In this document: positions 44,101 through 55,307 of the stretch, in pieces
How the letters are laid out: the number at the start of each line of letters is the position of its first letter
Numbering within the stretch: position 1 is the stretch's first letter
Assembly (NCBI GenBank): GCA_021029095.1
Contig: JAJOHG010000002.1
Location: forward strand, 1,364,001-1,428,000
Length of the DNA stretch: 64,000 nucleotides
From: Phellopilus nigrolimitatus
Lineage: Eukaryota; Basidiomycota; Agaricomycetes; Hymenochaetales; Hymenochaetaceae
Reading direction: 5' to 3'
The notes under the pieces: generated by a model
What the model saw: the letters and a program-made list of their open reading frames with translations, nothing else
The model's database searches: none
Told to the model about the DNA's origin: nothing
Program-made: the position numbers and the translations under genes

Positions 44101-45674
44101 GGAAAATCAAGTATAGTAACATCAGTTTACTTGCCATGCTAGCGTACGATTTGCAACGCTATCATCCTGCTTTCTCCGTTGCTATCGTCGATCAGGTTTT
44201 GGAAGATGTGCGGAGAGGATTGGAGACAAATGTTTACAAAGCGAACCAGTACCGCGTTGCTACGATTAAATACTTGGGGGAATTATACATCTACCGGCTC
44301 ATTTCGTCAAGCATCATATTCGACACACTCTGGAGTTTTGTCACTTTCGGTCATCGTAAGTCAATCGCGACCGAATTTCGTTGTGACGTATCTCAATTTA
44401 CAATTCCAGCTGAGGGTCGACCGTTACCCGGTCAGCCATGCCCAATTGATATGCCGGATGATTTTTTCAGGATTAGGCTGGTCTGTGTGCTGCTTGATAC
44501 ATGCGGCATGTGTTTCGACAAGGGCTCCCAAAGGAAGAAGCTGGATAATTTCCTGTCCTTTTTTCAGGTAAATGTGCATCTTACATTCACTGTTGTCTTC
44601 GACATTGACATCGAGAATGTGCACAGTTGTATGTGTTCACAAAGGAATCGCTTCCCATGGACGTTGAATTCATGTTGGAAGACTCATTCGAGGTAAATAA
44701 CTTAGTTATCTCGCTGTATTTGTTCTAAGGCGTTTGCAGGCACTGAGGCCAAAGATGGTCAGACTGAAGGATTTCGAAGAAGCGGCTTGCGCCGTTGATG
44801 AAATATTCAATCAAGCCCATCAAGCCTCCAATTGTGCGTCTCTTATATAGCAAATTATATGGATGGCGAGTGCTGAAATACCTGCTAGCTGTTGACGGCG
44901 ATGGCGAAGACAGCGGAGACGAAAGTGATGGTGATGGCGAAGACGAGGAACGGCGTGGCCCTGAAGAAGAGGAAGAGGAAGACCAGACAGCATCAGACTC
45001 AGAAGTAAGTTTATATTCTACGTTCATGGCCAGCGTTTGCTTACGATTATTTAGATTAATGAACGACCGCCGTCGCCGGACACACTTGTTTTACTCAATT
45101 CATCTGAGGATTTGGGCCCCACAGAAGAGGATGAGAATGACTTCGCAAAAGAGTTGGCAAAAATGGTCACGGATTCTTCTGCAGAAGCCAGAAAGGTTGA
45201 CAAGCGAACCGCTCAAGCTCTGTGGGATTCGGCAGTTTTACCCACCGGGCTACGTAAGAAGAAATACGATGAAAGCGATGAAGACGAGGATGCCTCCGAT
45301 GGCGGTATTTCGGAGGGCCAAGACACGATGAGGTTTGTTCTGCTTACGAAGAAAGGGAACAAACAACAGGTATGGTTTTCTGTCGGATCGCGTGCTACAT
45401 TGATACAAATGACTTTTCAACGGTTTGTGCAGGCAAAGAAATTTGCCATTCCTTCAGATACTGTCCTCGCTACTCACACTCGAACGGCGCAACTACAAGA
45501 CAAGGTGGAACAACAGCATTTGAAGCAACTTGTTCTTGATTACGAGCAGCGTGAAGAAGTGGAAGAGCTGAAAGGTAAGCAAACCACACACGTGAATTTG
45601 TTAGTTATTAATGCTTCATAGCCATCGAAGCGCGTACGCGAAACGGGGCAATCAAGATACGCTATGTTGGATGA
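41113..45674 (+). CDS. UPF2: Nonsense-mediated decay factor UPF2 (Nmd2), roughly 1,200 aa
   Basis: Many exons read through in phase from ATG 41113 (MAASDIAIASAAQPFTTKD) to TGA 45672-45674. Three MIF4G-like regions are seen: the first near LDSSLKKHTALIKRMRQSLG and VDELAGAALEGVARCKTERD; a second around QLLTALLARLPDCTNRSLID and PKNRVDLLPHYSRFVATLNK; a third around RRKQSLQHLDQRQIMMLENA and LFIRHLIYDVLTKKTIDKVL. A very acidic stretch (42900 and 44890-45000 regions) precedes the C-terminal UPF1-binding part (MRFVLLTKKGNKQQ; LKQLVLDYEQREEVEELK). UPF2 bridges UPF1 and UPF3 at the exon-junction complex in the cytoplasm. The family match is strong; I saw no frame break. A final short exon encodes AIEARTRNGAIKIRYVG. 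Confidence 0.93.
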
Positions 45675-46205
45675 CATTGACACAAAGACTCGCTATCGAC
45701 TGGCTTGCCTACTTCTGAATTTTGGCTTATTTGCCGAGGCCTGCGACGGCACGGCTAGCTGCCCTTCGCGCCGTCATTCTCCCTCTTCAAGTCTCATTCT
45801 TAAATGGGGATAAGGAGATTCCTTGGGTCTGCGACGTAGGACCACCATTTGATTGTGCGCGACGCTTCACTGTCTTTCCAGTCAAATAAATACTACGTAC
45901 CGCTAGAAAATTTACGGACGTTATTAGGGCGAAGTTAGGACTAGAGGAGGGGAATCAATGCAGACTGAAAACTTACAGTATTTCTAGTCTGTATTACATG
46001 TAGTCGATCGCTTGCGAAAGAAAGGTACTGACACGCTGTGACGCATGTCTGTCACTACGCGTTTAGTGTTAGCGTTCACATGCAATCTGTTGGGTGCCGT
46101 CAAGACTATTACTTGGCCGAAAATGCAGACTTGCCTTTTGACTCTCTAGTTCTATCACTTTAGGCACGGACGTCCTCAAAGTAATCAAGGCCGGTCGAAT
46201 GAAGC
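45675..46205. other. Intergenic stretch with uORF ahead of the ATRIP-like gene
   Basis: 531 bp between UPF2 and the next plus-strand gene. No gene recognised. An ATG at 46199 opens an eight-codon frame (including its stop) that overlaps the ATRIP-like start. Confidence 0.5.
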
Positions 46206-49200
46206 ATGGACGATTCCGATGACTACTTTCCAGACTCGCTCATTCTCGACGACGATGACCTGGCTGTTCTGGCGGCAGAAGAAGCGAAATACGCAGAGAG
46301 TGTCTCGAAGTCAATAGCGACTGCTTCAAATACGCTTCCTCCTGCAAAACAGAAGAAAGCCATTCATCGACACGTCACCGGCAATACCGAAGACGAGCCA
46401 GAGATCTTCTTGCAGGCAAACGGGAACTATGGGTTTAATGTACATGTGAGGATATCGGATGACAATGAGAGCGTAGCACTTTCAAATTCTAAGGGTGCAC
46501 CAGAAGTAGGCTCTGAGACAACCGGTACGTTTAGGCATTGAGAATACCGTTGGGATTCTAACGACGTAGTGCGCTTGGACTTTCTTGCTTTACGCTAATC
46601 AGCAGGACAGATTCTTCGATCCAATATTTTACTAAATGCCAAAAACTTCCATGCCCCGGGGAGCCAACGGGAACCTAGCAGCTCGATTGGGTGTACAACG
46701 CGTCCAGCTCCTAAAGGATTATTATTGTCGGAAGTTTCAGGAGGTCCTGCCAGGCCTCCAAGTCAAAAGGATCGTGTGATCACAAATGTTGCGGCCGGGA
46801 CCTTCCTGAGGGCTGCAGAAGGATCTACTACCATGCGTACTGATGCTCAGTCTGAGGCTCGTTTTCAGGAAGAAGTCGTGGCTTTGAGAGCACAATTAGA
46901 AAAAGTAAGGAATTTCATTTGAAGTCAGGAAATGTAAATCTTCTTTACGTATAACACAGCTCAATCGCGAGAATAACGAAGCGAAGGAAGCTTTGAAGGA
47001 GGCCGAAGTTGCTCGCTTTGCAAAAGAGGGTGAAGTCAGTATACTGCGGAAAAGAATCGAAAAAGTGAGTCACCCCTCCCTTTTCCCCTCTCCCCCTCTC
47101 CCTCTTTCCCTCCTGTTTGAGTACTAGACGAAATCGCAGGCTGCTCAGCAACACACAACGGACGTTGTCAAACTAAAGGAGACCAAAGAAGCGGCAGATA
47201 CCGAACAAGCGCGAAATCGAAAAGAGATGAAGGAACAAATAGAGCGACTTCGCGCAGAGCATATTTTCAAGGTATTGAACATCTGTAAAATCATATTTAT
47301 TTTCGTTGCTCATCTCATCTAGCAACATGAACTCGAATTGTCGACTCGAAAGCCGACATGGTCAGCGCGGTCGAGAAGGACTACAATGGGACCTCAACCT
47401 CCCCCCATCCCCTTACCATCTGCAATGCGGGGCTGGACTTCGCCGAATCCCGCTGGCCTGATCAAAGACAGCACTCTAGAGGAAACACCTTCACGCCAAC
47501 GCATAAGATTTGAAACATACGATCAAGAGAAGTCTCCGAGGAACGCAGCAAAGACACGTTTAGCAGGTCCAGATCTCAAATTTACTGGATTCGAGAATTC
47601 CTTCCTGCAATCATCTCCTGTCAAGTCTCCGTCTCGCTTACGCCATTCTGCCGCCAATCTCCCTGCTATCTACACTCCTCGGAAGAAAGCTAGAGGGAAA
47701 GGCAAAGAAGCGATGGCCAGTGGAGTCTTTTCGCCGGTCCGAATGCCTCCACTTACTTTGCGACCAAATACCGGACATGATCGTGATAGATCATTTATAG
47801 ACGATTCTATACAAGACTTCAATGTCGATGTGGAAATGGGCGATGGCAGTCCACGTATATATTCGGAATCCGTCAGAGATGGAAGCAGTCCGGGTCGTGA
47901 TCCGGGTGATCTCAGTTCTGTGGTTGATATGGAGCTCCTAGATGACCCAGAGGGTAGTACTTCTCTTGAGGCAGATAATTTTGACGGCATTGACTGGAGT
48001 GAAGAGGTAAGTTCATCCTGAATCTTTATAGCGCAGCATTAACGTTTCTTGCTAGTTACATTCCATGCTCTTTTCGCATACTTATCGAGTCTCGAAGACG
48101 CTCACTTTTCATTTCCTTTTATCTGCCTCTATCCCATCGAACGAAGACTATGAGCGCGCGTGTTCGTCGATTTTAGAAGCTCTGGGGACGAAGTATAAGT
48201 ATGGTACATTTGATGCGCTAATGGGACAAGTGGCAGATAGTTTTAGATCGATGTCAGTCATTTTGTGGGAAACTAAACTTGTACGTGTCGTTTGTATCGA
48301 TCATGTCTTCCAAGATCTGAGTCCGTTCTTCAAAACAGACTAAGCACTTAATGGCGCTCTTCGATTTGCTTAGCTCAATAATGATCTACATCCCGTGCTT
48401 CACTTCGGCCATTCTTCAACCTTCCCTCAACCATCAAAACGGACCAAGCACTTTTCTACGTGTTTTATGCGATATTGCGTTGAAAAGTAACGATCTCAAA
48501 GAGCAGAGGAACACGTTAGGCGAAAGCTCCCCCGTACTGGTCCACTCGGTGTTAAATCTAGTGGAAACTATTGCATGGACGGTCAAAGATTATTTATCCG
48601 ATAAGTAAGTTCTGTTTCCTTTGCTGAATTGCGATTTTGAGGTTAAAATTCAACTTTTATTTCCGACAGCCTAGCATTTATCCTGCGAACAGATCGGGTT
48701 ATGATGATTTTGCTAGATAACAAGCAATCAAGTGATGTGATATCCCACACTATCCGGACTCTCGTTCTCTTGTCGTCTCGTAAGCACGATGTCTCCCCCT
48801 TTTTTATTATTACTCTTTTGTCCTGAAATTCGCGTGACAGATTCTTCTCTATTTCTCCCTCTTGTTTCCGTTCCCGACTTAAATGTGGACGGCCAACCTG
48901 TAAAGAATAGTCCAAACAATCCCGATCCTACGAGAGTACCTTTGTTGGAGAAGCTGTGTAATTTTCTAATTGATGCAGGGCCACTCACGGATGTTGTGAG
49001 TTTGGGGAGGACATGTCAATGAAGTCACTCGACTAATTTGATTGGTATCAGCACGCGGATATATCGTCAATCCTCAACTTCTTCGCCCTCTTAATTACGT
49101 CGGATCCTGATGGTAGGCTCACGCTGCTGAATTCCAGCATGCTTGTCCCCTGCCTGGTCTATTACCTTGCACGTTTGACCAGCTTGATCTGGGAGGAGGA

Positions 49201-49754
49201 TGAGCATGTTATGCGATCATCTGACTTTGCTGCTAGGTTTGAAGAAGCAATTTACGAATACTTGTTTGTGCTGACATCGTTAATGTAGCATTGTTCGGAA
49301 CATCAAGCAGGCACTACATCTCCTACATCGTCTCGTTTTTCCTTCTTCGGGAACAAACGCAGTGGAGGGCCAGAGTATTGATAACTTCGACTTTCGTCAA
49401 AAGCTATATCACGCACCACACATCCTCTTCAACGGCCTGGCACACATGTTCGTTGTGATGATCGGGCGCCTGAGTTACGCGGATCCCCCTGAATGGCTGG
49501 CACCCAAGCTGCAAGTGGAGATCGAGAAAGCTACTGGTCCGTGCTGAAATCCTTCCCTCTTCGATTTGAACTGTGTATCGCTAATGGATAACTGCTACTT
49601 CACAGAGCCTGCAAGGGACCTGATGGATCTCATCATCGAAGGCCCAGAGGGCGACAGCGTATGGGCAGCCTATCAAGATGCGGATATCAAAAAAGTTACC
49701 GAAGACGATGACGAGATGGAGGCTCGGCTCCTCGATGCGAACGAGCCTGAATGA
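46206..49754 (+). CDS. ATRIP/Rad26-like DNA-damage checkpoint protein, roughly 950 aa
   Basis: Starts MDDSDDYFPDSLILDDDDLA, an acidic N-terminus like that of ATRIP/Rad26/Lcd1 orthologues. A coiled coil follows (FQEEVVALRAQLEKV; NNEAKEALKEAEVARFAKEG; EQIERLRAEHIFKQHELELS), then a basic Ser/Pro region (RKKARGKGKEAMASGVFSPV). The C-terminal half is helical repeats (LRVLCDIALKSNDLKEQRNT; KLCNFLIDAGPLTDV; FRQKLYHAPHILFNGLAHMF), ending EARLLDANEPE at 49754. ATRIP recruits the ATR kinase to RPA-coated single-stranded DNA through its acidic N-terminus, and its coiled coil dimerises it. The assignment rests on layout and resemblance; similarity in this family is low, so confidence is moderate. All joins checked were in phase. 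Confidence 0.68.
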
Positions 49755-49895
49755 CATCACACGCAGCTCCCTCTGTAGTTTTCCTTCACAATCACGATCT
49801 ATTGTACGATCTGGTTATTTATCCTAACATTATTCGACGCTTGCAACAATGTATCCGTATACAATTCATTCTCGCATCTACGCATTCGCATTACT

Positions 49896-51359
49896 TTATA
49901 TCAATTCCTTGCCCCAGTTACTCATTACCTAAAGAATATACAACGGTGATGGGTTCAGCCGTATCTTATGATGAACAGACCTATACTTACTTGCCTGCAT
50001 GTCTTTCTTAACCATTGCGCTTTCCGGGGATCCACTTTACCCGGTTTACTGGATCTGTCTTTCAGCCTTTTCGCTGCAAGCACGCAAGACTCATGTCTGA
50101 AGCGATTACTAAGTCGTCGGTGTATTATGTCCTACATTCGGTGAGATAAAGAAAGTGTAACAAGTGAGTGAAATTATTACCTCGGCGGACAGTGGTCCGA
50201 TGGCGCTGTCCTTTGTTTTATTTGAAAAAGAACTCCAGCTAGTTTCCGCCAGTGTCGATAGAGATCCATAAGAATTCAGCCAGAACTGCCACAGACACTC
50301 CTCCCAATCAACCGCACGCGAGGGCGCCGTGAAAAACCGCTCGCTGCACCAAATTGGATACGTCTGCTCGACAAACACAGGGGCCAGAGGTGGGAATGGT
50401 ATTGGAGAATTCGCCGTGAACTTCGAGGATGAAAGAGCGAAAGGGGAAACTAGTCTAGACGCGTTGAGGGCCGACATTTGCGCTGCGAGCTTGATGTTCA
50501 GACCTTTTGGTATGCTTGTTTCCGTCGAAGAAGGAAACAATACAACGTAGCGAGTCCGGGCAAACATTCTAGCCAAATTTAGATACGAGTTGGATGTACG
50601 AATTTCGTGAGGCAGCTGATGAATGATATGGAAGGAAGCCATATCGCTTACTCCCGATGGCGCTTTTAGGGCATTGATTGATGACTGCGCTTGGCGAGGG
50701 TCCATTTCCGTTACAACGACAACAGACGAGGGACCTTGTCCAATATCATTGCACTAAACTGTGGGTCTTGTAATAGCCTGCTTACCTTCCCAAGAGTTTA
50801 ACCAGGTGACCAAAGATTTTAAGTCCTTTAGCTCTATCCATAAGCATGCCGTTATGTTCGAGTCGCTGGGTTCCGCGTGAACGATGTATGGAAAGAAAGA
50901 GATCGGTTGAGGTTTGAACTGCAGAATTCTGGATAGGCGAAAAGAGTGCGAGAAGTCATTTATGGGGGAGATTGATTGATTTTCGAGCCTTGAAGTGTGA
51001 TGAAACAGCGCCTTTGGAACTACAAACAGACGCATTGTAAAGAAAGCCACAGAGAATAGACAGTACGTAGACAAAGTCCAAAATAGTAAAGTATGCCTTA
51101 GAGGACGAGAAGCTTTCTCAGAGCAATGTAAAGGCAAAGAAGATGTTCGGGGACTTGATGGGAGACTGTGCAGGATGACGGGGGACCTGAGGATTTTGTG
51201 TGGAGGCAGCTCGTCAGAGTCTGCACGGGATTGCGTACGAAGGCGGCGCTGCGAACTGGAGCTGGAGACAGTCAAACGACTGTGGAACGAGGCGGAAGCA
51301 GACGTGCTAAAGAGACCAGGAGCTTTTGCCACCGACGAGCTCGATGGACGTGTCTCCAT
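49896..51359 (-). CDS. GT49-like (LARGE/B4GAT1-type) glycosyltransferase, 433 aa
   Basis: Four exons (50786-51359, 50181-50734, 49991-50131, 49896-49928) give exactly 434 codons. A type II membrane topology is clear: a Ser/Arg-rich cytosolic N-terminus, then one span (HTLLFWTLSTYCLFSVAFFT). The lumenal part has ITACLWIELKDLKSLVTWLN and VVVVTEMDPRQA, then SYLNLARMFARTRYVVLFPS, matching the GT49 pattern (NxARxxAxTxxVLLLP). A block VFVEQTYPIWCSERFFTAPS and RLSNRFRHESCVLAAKRL follow near the C-terminus, ending VMSNWGKELI. GT49 enzymes add glucuronate or N-acetylglucosamine in glycans; substrate here unknown. A clear DxD motif was not found in the parts I read. Divergent from the P450, converges with the ATRIP-like gene. 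Confidence 0.75.
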
Positions 51360-51431
51360 TACGGACTCGTAGCTCTGAGTGGCAGAATACAAGCGGCACA
51401 CCTTCGCCAAGTCCGTGAGTCGCGACGCGTC

Positions 51432-51445
51432 ATGTCACGTGACAT
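51432..51445. promoter_or_regulatory. 14-nt palindrome with CACGTG core in the GT49/P450 divergent promoter
   Basis: The 190-bp divergent promoter between 51359 and 51550 contains a perfect 14-nt palindrome centred on CACGTG. A bHLH-type binding site serving both genes is a reasonable inference. Confidence 0.45.
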
Positions 51446-51549
51446 CGAACGTGTGCTATTATTAGCTGCTTTATTGTGCCAGTGCCTACTTCTCGTCTCG
51501 CTGCCAGAATGTAGCAGGATACTTCTTGCCTTCCAACTTTTCAACTGGC

Positions 51550-53758
51550 ATGTTCATCCTCACCGCTCTGCTCGGGTCATTTATACTCGCAAGTTTCTGG
51601 GTCCTCTACGTTTTGTTCATTGAGCCGCTCTTCTCGCCGCTCAGGAACCTTCCTGGACCTGACGGTAACAAAGGGCTTGGGATCAACGGACACCTTCCGA
51701 AGGTGCTCAGGTAAGTCTCCTCTTGTGCATATCTTTCTCGTCCATTGACCAAGTCGCAAAAAGCGTGAAATTCTCTAGAGCAACACACGAAGAATTCACC
51801 AGCAAGTACGGAAGGAATGTCAGGATAAAGGGTCTTGGTAACGTTCGTCGCGTTTCTCCGACTCTTCGACATCATACAACCAAACTCATCTCGCTAGTTT
51901 AGTGGGAAGATCGTCTGTTAACGACAGATCCTGTCGCGATGGCACACGTTATGAACCATACCAACGATTATCAGAAACCCTGGCAGTCGCGGCGTGTCAT
52001 AACAAGACTTATTGGCGAAGGTGCCGTGCTTTCGTCCAGATACAGTGATCTTCGACTTAGGATATGATAGGAATGCTCGCCGCTGAGGGTCAAGTCCATA
52101 AGCGCATGCGTCGAGTTGGTACGCCAGCGTTCTCCATCCAAAACATGCGGGCATTCGTTCCGATTACCTTCAAGAAGGCGATCGAATTGAAAGACAAATG
52201 GATGTCCATGATTGACGAGGAGGAGGCGAGATCAGAGGTAGCGAGTGGCTTGGAGGAGAAGCCGACCGATAACGGAAAAGCGGGTTCGAGGTTGGATGTA
52301 TGCCACTGGATTAGTCGTGCAACTTTCGATGTCATTGGCTTGGCTGGTGAGTCCTAGAAATTTTGCTAGTTCAATTTTCTTTCTGTTCTAAATTGTGAAG
52401 GCTTCGACTACAACTTCTCCGCCATACAACATGAAAAAAACGAACTTTTCATGGCATACAAGGACATGTTTGAGATTGCCGTTTCACGTGGTGGAGGTCT
52501 TTGGGACATTGCTGTTATTTACTTCCCGTGGCTCGAACGTATTTTTGTGAGTGCGAGTCAGAAACCCTGGTTTCTAACATCAAAGTCTAAAGTGTTTCTT
52601 AGCCCAACGAGAAGACTCGTACTGTGCAGAAATCGCAAGAGATCATTAATCGAATTGGCAGACAAATTGTGCAAGAGAAGACGAAACGGATCGTTGAGGG
52701 AGAAAAAAATGGGTCTGGATACGGAGGGATCGATTTCTTGAGTCTCCTTAGTATGCGTTATATATATCCCGCCAACGAACGAAGTCTACGAAGTCTAACC
52801 CTTCCACTGCAGTCAAATCGAATTTATCGACCGACATTACTCCTTCTCAACGAATTTCGGACGATGATCTTTTGGCCAACGTGAACACATTCTTTTTTGC
52901 CGGATCGGACACGACTTCTCTCGCGCTCACTTGGGTGCTATATCTACTCGCTGGAAACCTTGAGAATCAGGACAGCCTCCGGGAGGAGCTGCGTTCCATG
53001 ACTGCCTCCTTCCCGACCCTTCCGTCTTTCGATGAGAAAACCAGCTGGCAGGAAGTTTGGTCGGCACTCGACGATCTACCGTACTTGAACAACGTTGTCC
53101 GTGAGGCACTCCGCGTGATCCCGCCTGTGCATAGCTCAATCCGCGTCGCGATGCGGAATGATGAAATCCCGACGAGCGAAGCAATCAAGATGCGGGACGG
53201 GAGCGTGAAGTGGGATATCAGAATCAAGAAAGGCCAATTCGTTCACGTACCTGTAGAGAGCATGAACGTTGACAGGGGAATATGGGGGGATGATGCTTGG
53301 GCCTTCAAGTTGGTTTTTCACTACTAAGTCCAACGGGTGATATTGATGTTTTATTGATGTTTTTAAAAACTTCAAGGCCGGATAGATGGAATAACCTTCC
53401 TGCTGCAGTGTTAGAACAACCCGGCCTTTACAATCACACACTATCATTTTCGGCTGGACCAAGGGTGCGCCTTTTTTGCTATTAATTGTAGCCTCACTGA
53501 CAATATTCTGCAAGGCCTGCATCGGCATGCGCTTTTCCGTGATTGAAATGAAGAGTCTTCTCTACATTCTCATCACCAATTTTACCTTCAGACGAGTTGA
53601 AGGTGTACAAATGTGCGCTATGAATGTGTAAGCTCACTTGAGCACCCTCGAGACGGCTACTTGCTAATATGAGCTTCCGAAGTGTCCTTACACGTCCGTA
53701 CGTTGTCGGCAAGTTCATGGAAGGCAGTCAATTGCCCCTCATTGTTTCTCGCATCTAA
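51550..53758 (+). CDS. Cytochrome P450 monooxygenase, about 550 aa
   Basis: Starts MFILTALLGSFILASFWVLY (membrane anchor), then a Pro-rich hinge (LRNLPGPDGNKG). First exons are 51550-51710, 51779-51842, 51903-52020, 52071-52346 and a fifth from 52401. The I-helix reads FFFAGSDTTSLALTWVLYL. The K-helix ExxR is in NVVREALRVIPPVH, PDRW stands for the PERF motif, and the haem loop reads FSAGPRACIGMRFSVIEMK, with all required residues (FxxGxRxCxG). The final exon gives RPYVVGKFMEGSQLPLIVSRI. All junctions keep frame. The class is a typical ER-anchored basidiomycete P450, clan unassigned. Its neighbours (maleylacetate reductase, quinone oxidoreductase) suggest aromatic or xenobiotic oxidation (inference). 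Confidence 0.93.
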
Positions 53759-53921
53759 ATGATATCGGTGCTCTTTCTTGATCCGATCACGAACGGGTTT
53801 CATGGTAATTTATCTTCTCTCGATTTGTATTTAATAGTAATGTTACAACAATTTCGCACAACTACACACTTCTTTGAACCCAGTCCAGTCGTTCATAACG
53901 CTTCTGTGCGAGCACCGCCCC

Positions 53922-55064
53922 TCAAAAGTCCGATCGAGCAGGTTCTCCAGCCCATGCGCGTCTGATCACCTCCCTTATACCTTCTCTCTTGATCGGCCTT
54001 GGATTCCAGTATGGGTTCTTTACCGCCAAATCTGCCGCCTTATCAATCCCGTCCTCCGGCATGCCCACTTCCTTCAATCCCCTCTTGACTTTCAGCTTTG
54101 ACAGAAGTACATTCAGACCCTCAACGGCGTCCTCGTTATCGAACGCACGGGCGAGCTTCGCCATTGCGTCCGGCACTTTGGGGGCGTTGTAGGCCAGTGC
54201 GTGTGGCAGGACGATAGTGTGTGTTTCTGCGTGCGGGAGATTGAACGTCCCCCCGAGGACGTGGCACAATTTGTGGTGCACGCTCATGCCAACTAGTCCG
54301 AGGCATGTCGCACAAAGCCAAGCACCGTATAACGCGTCGCTACGCGCTTCTAGGTCCTCTTTATTCTCGACAATGACTGGCAGTGCGCGTGAAAGCGCGC
54401 GGATGCCTTCCTCGGCCATGAGATCAATTACCGGGTTGCCGGTCTGTGAGTACAATGCCTCGACGGCGTGAGCGATCGCGTTGATGCCGCTGGTTGCACT
54501 AAGTCCTGACGGGAGGGAAAGAGTGAAGTCGATGTCGTAGATGACGACCTCCGGCAGAACTTTAAGTGTGTTTTGCGTGGTCTTGGCTCCGTTCTCCGTT
54601 TGCCCGATAATGGGAGTCATCTCCGAACCGGCGTAAGTTGTCGGTACGACAATTTGCGGCATGTCCGTGCGCAAGGCAATAGCCTTAATGAAAGGGCAGT
54701 TCAGCAAATCTTGATAGATTACTAATGACACAAATGTTCACTAGTACCTTACCAAGCCCAATTGTCGACCCACCGCCGATGGAGATGATACCGTCCGCCT
54801 TGCGCTCGTTTGCGATCTCTAGACATTTTTCGGTTACGTCCAAGGGCGTGTGCATTGTCGCTCCATTGAACTGGCCCGCAGATTCGATGCCCGCGGACGA
54901 CAGGAGTGTTTCAACGTGGACAGCGTGACTTCGATTGCTCTGGCGTACTGAGCACCAAAGGCCTTTGTAGATTGAGGACGTCTGACCTCGTCTGGCAGCT
55001 GTTTGATCGTGCCGCTGCCAAAAATCACGCGAGCAGGATTGGCGTTGTAAACGAAAGGCCTCAT
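53922..55064 (-). CDS. Maleylacetate reductase (iron-ADH family), 358 aa, two close frame breaks
   Basis: Two exons (54748-55064 and 53922-54683), intron 54684-54747. Family blocks: MRPFVYNANPARVIFGSGTI at the start; ADGIISIGGGSTIGLGKAIA; MPQIVVPTTYAGSEMTPIIG; IDFTLSLPSGLSATSGINAI; and the His-rich SVHHKLCHVLGGTFNLPHAE with its flanking His. This order and the TYAGSEMTPI motif are those of maleylacetate reductases, which reduce maleylacetate to 3-oxoadipate with NAD(P)H. In the first exon (near 54940-54970) two single extra bases break the frame; removing both restores KAFVLSTPEQ and HVETLLSSAGIES and makes the exon length a multiple of three. Either the copy is inactive or the bases are assembly errors. 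Divergent from the quinone oxidoreductase (243 bp). Confidence 0.85.
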
Positions 55065-55307
55065 TTCTTGACCAAAATCTGTCGTTATCGACGTCGTCGT
55101 CGTTGAACGAGATCGTGTATGTACATGACGGAGTTAAAGACTGACTGGACGAAATGTTTTGCCCTGCTTATGTTTAGACTTCTGGTTCTCACGAATGCTA
55201 AATGAGATCGGTGATTTACTCTACCGGTGTGACACTTGCATCATTGATCATATGCCATTGACGGCCGCGCGCATCCTCTTGACCAACGACCCCCACCTGC
55301 TTGGACG
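55065..55307. promoter_or_regulatory. Divergent promoter, maleylacetate reductase / quinone oxidoreductase
   Basis: 243 bp between two divergent ATGs. It should drive both genes. No strong TATA box or known operator was identified. Confidence 0.6.
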
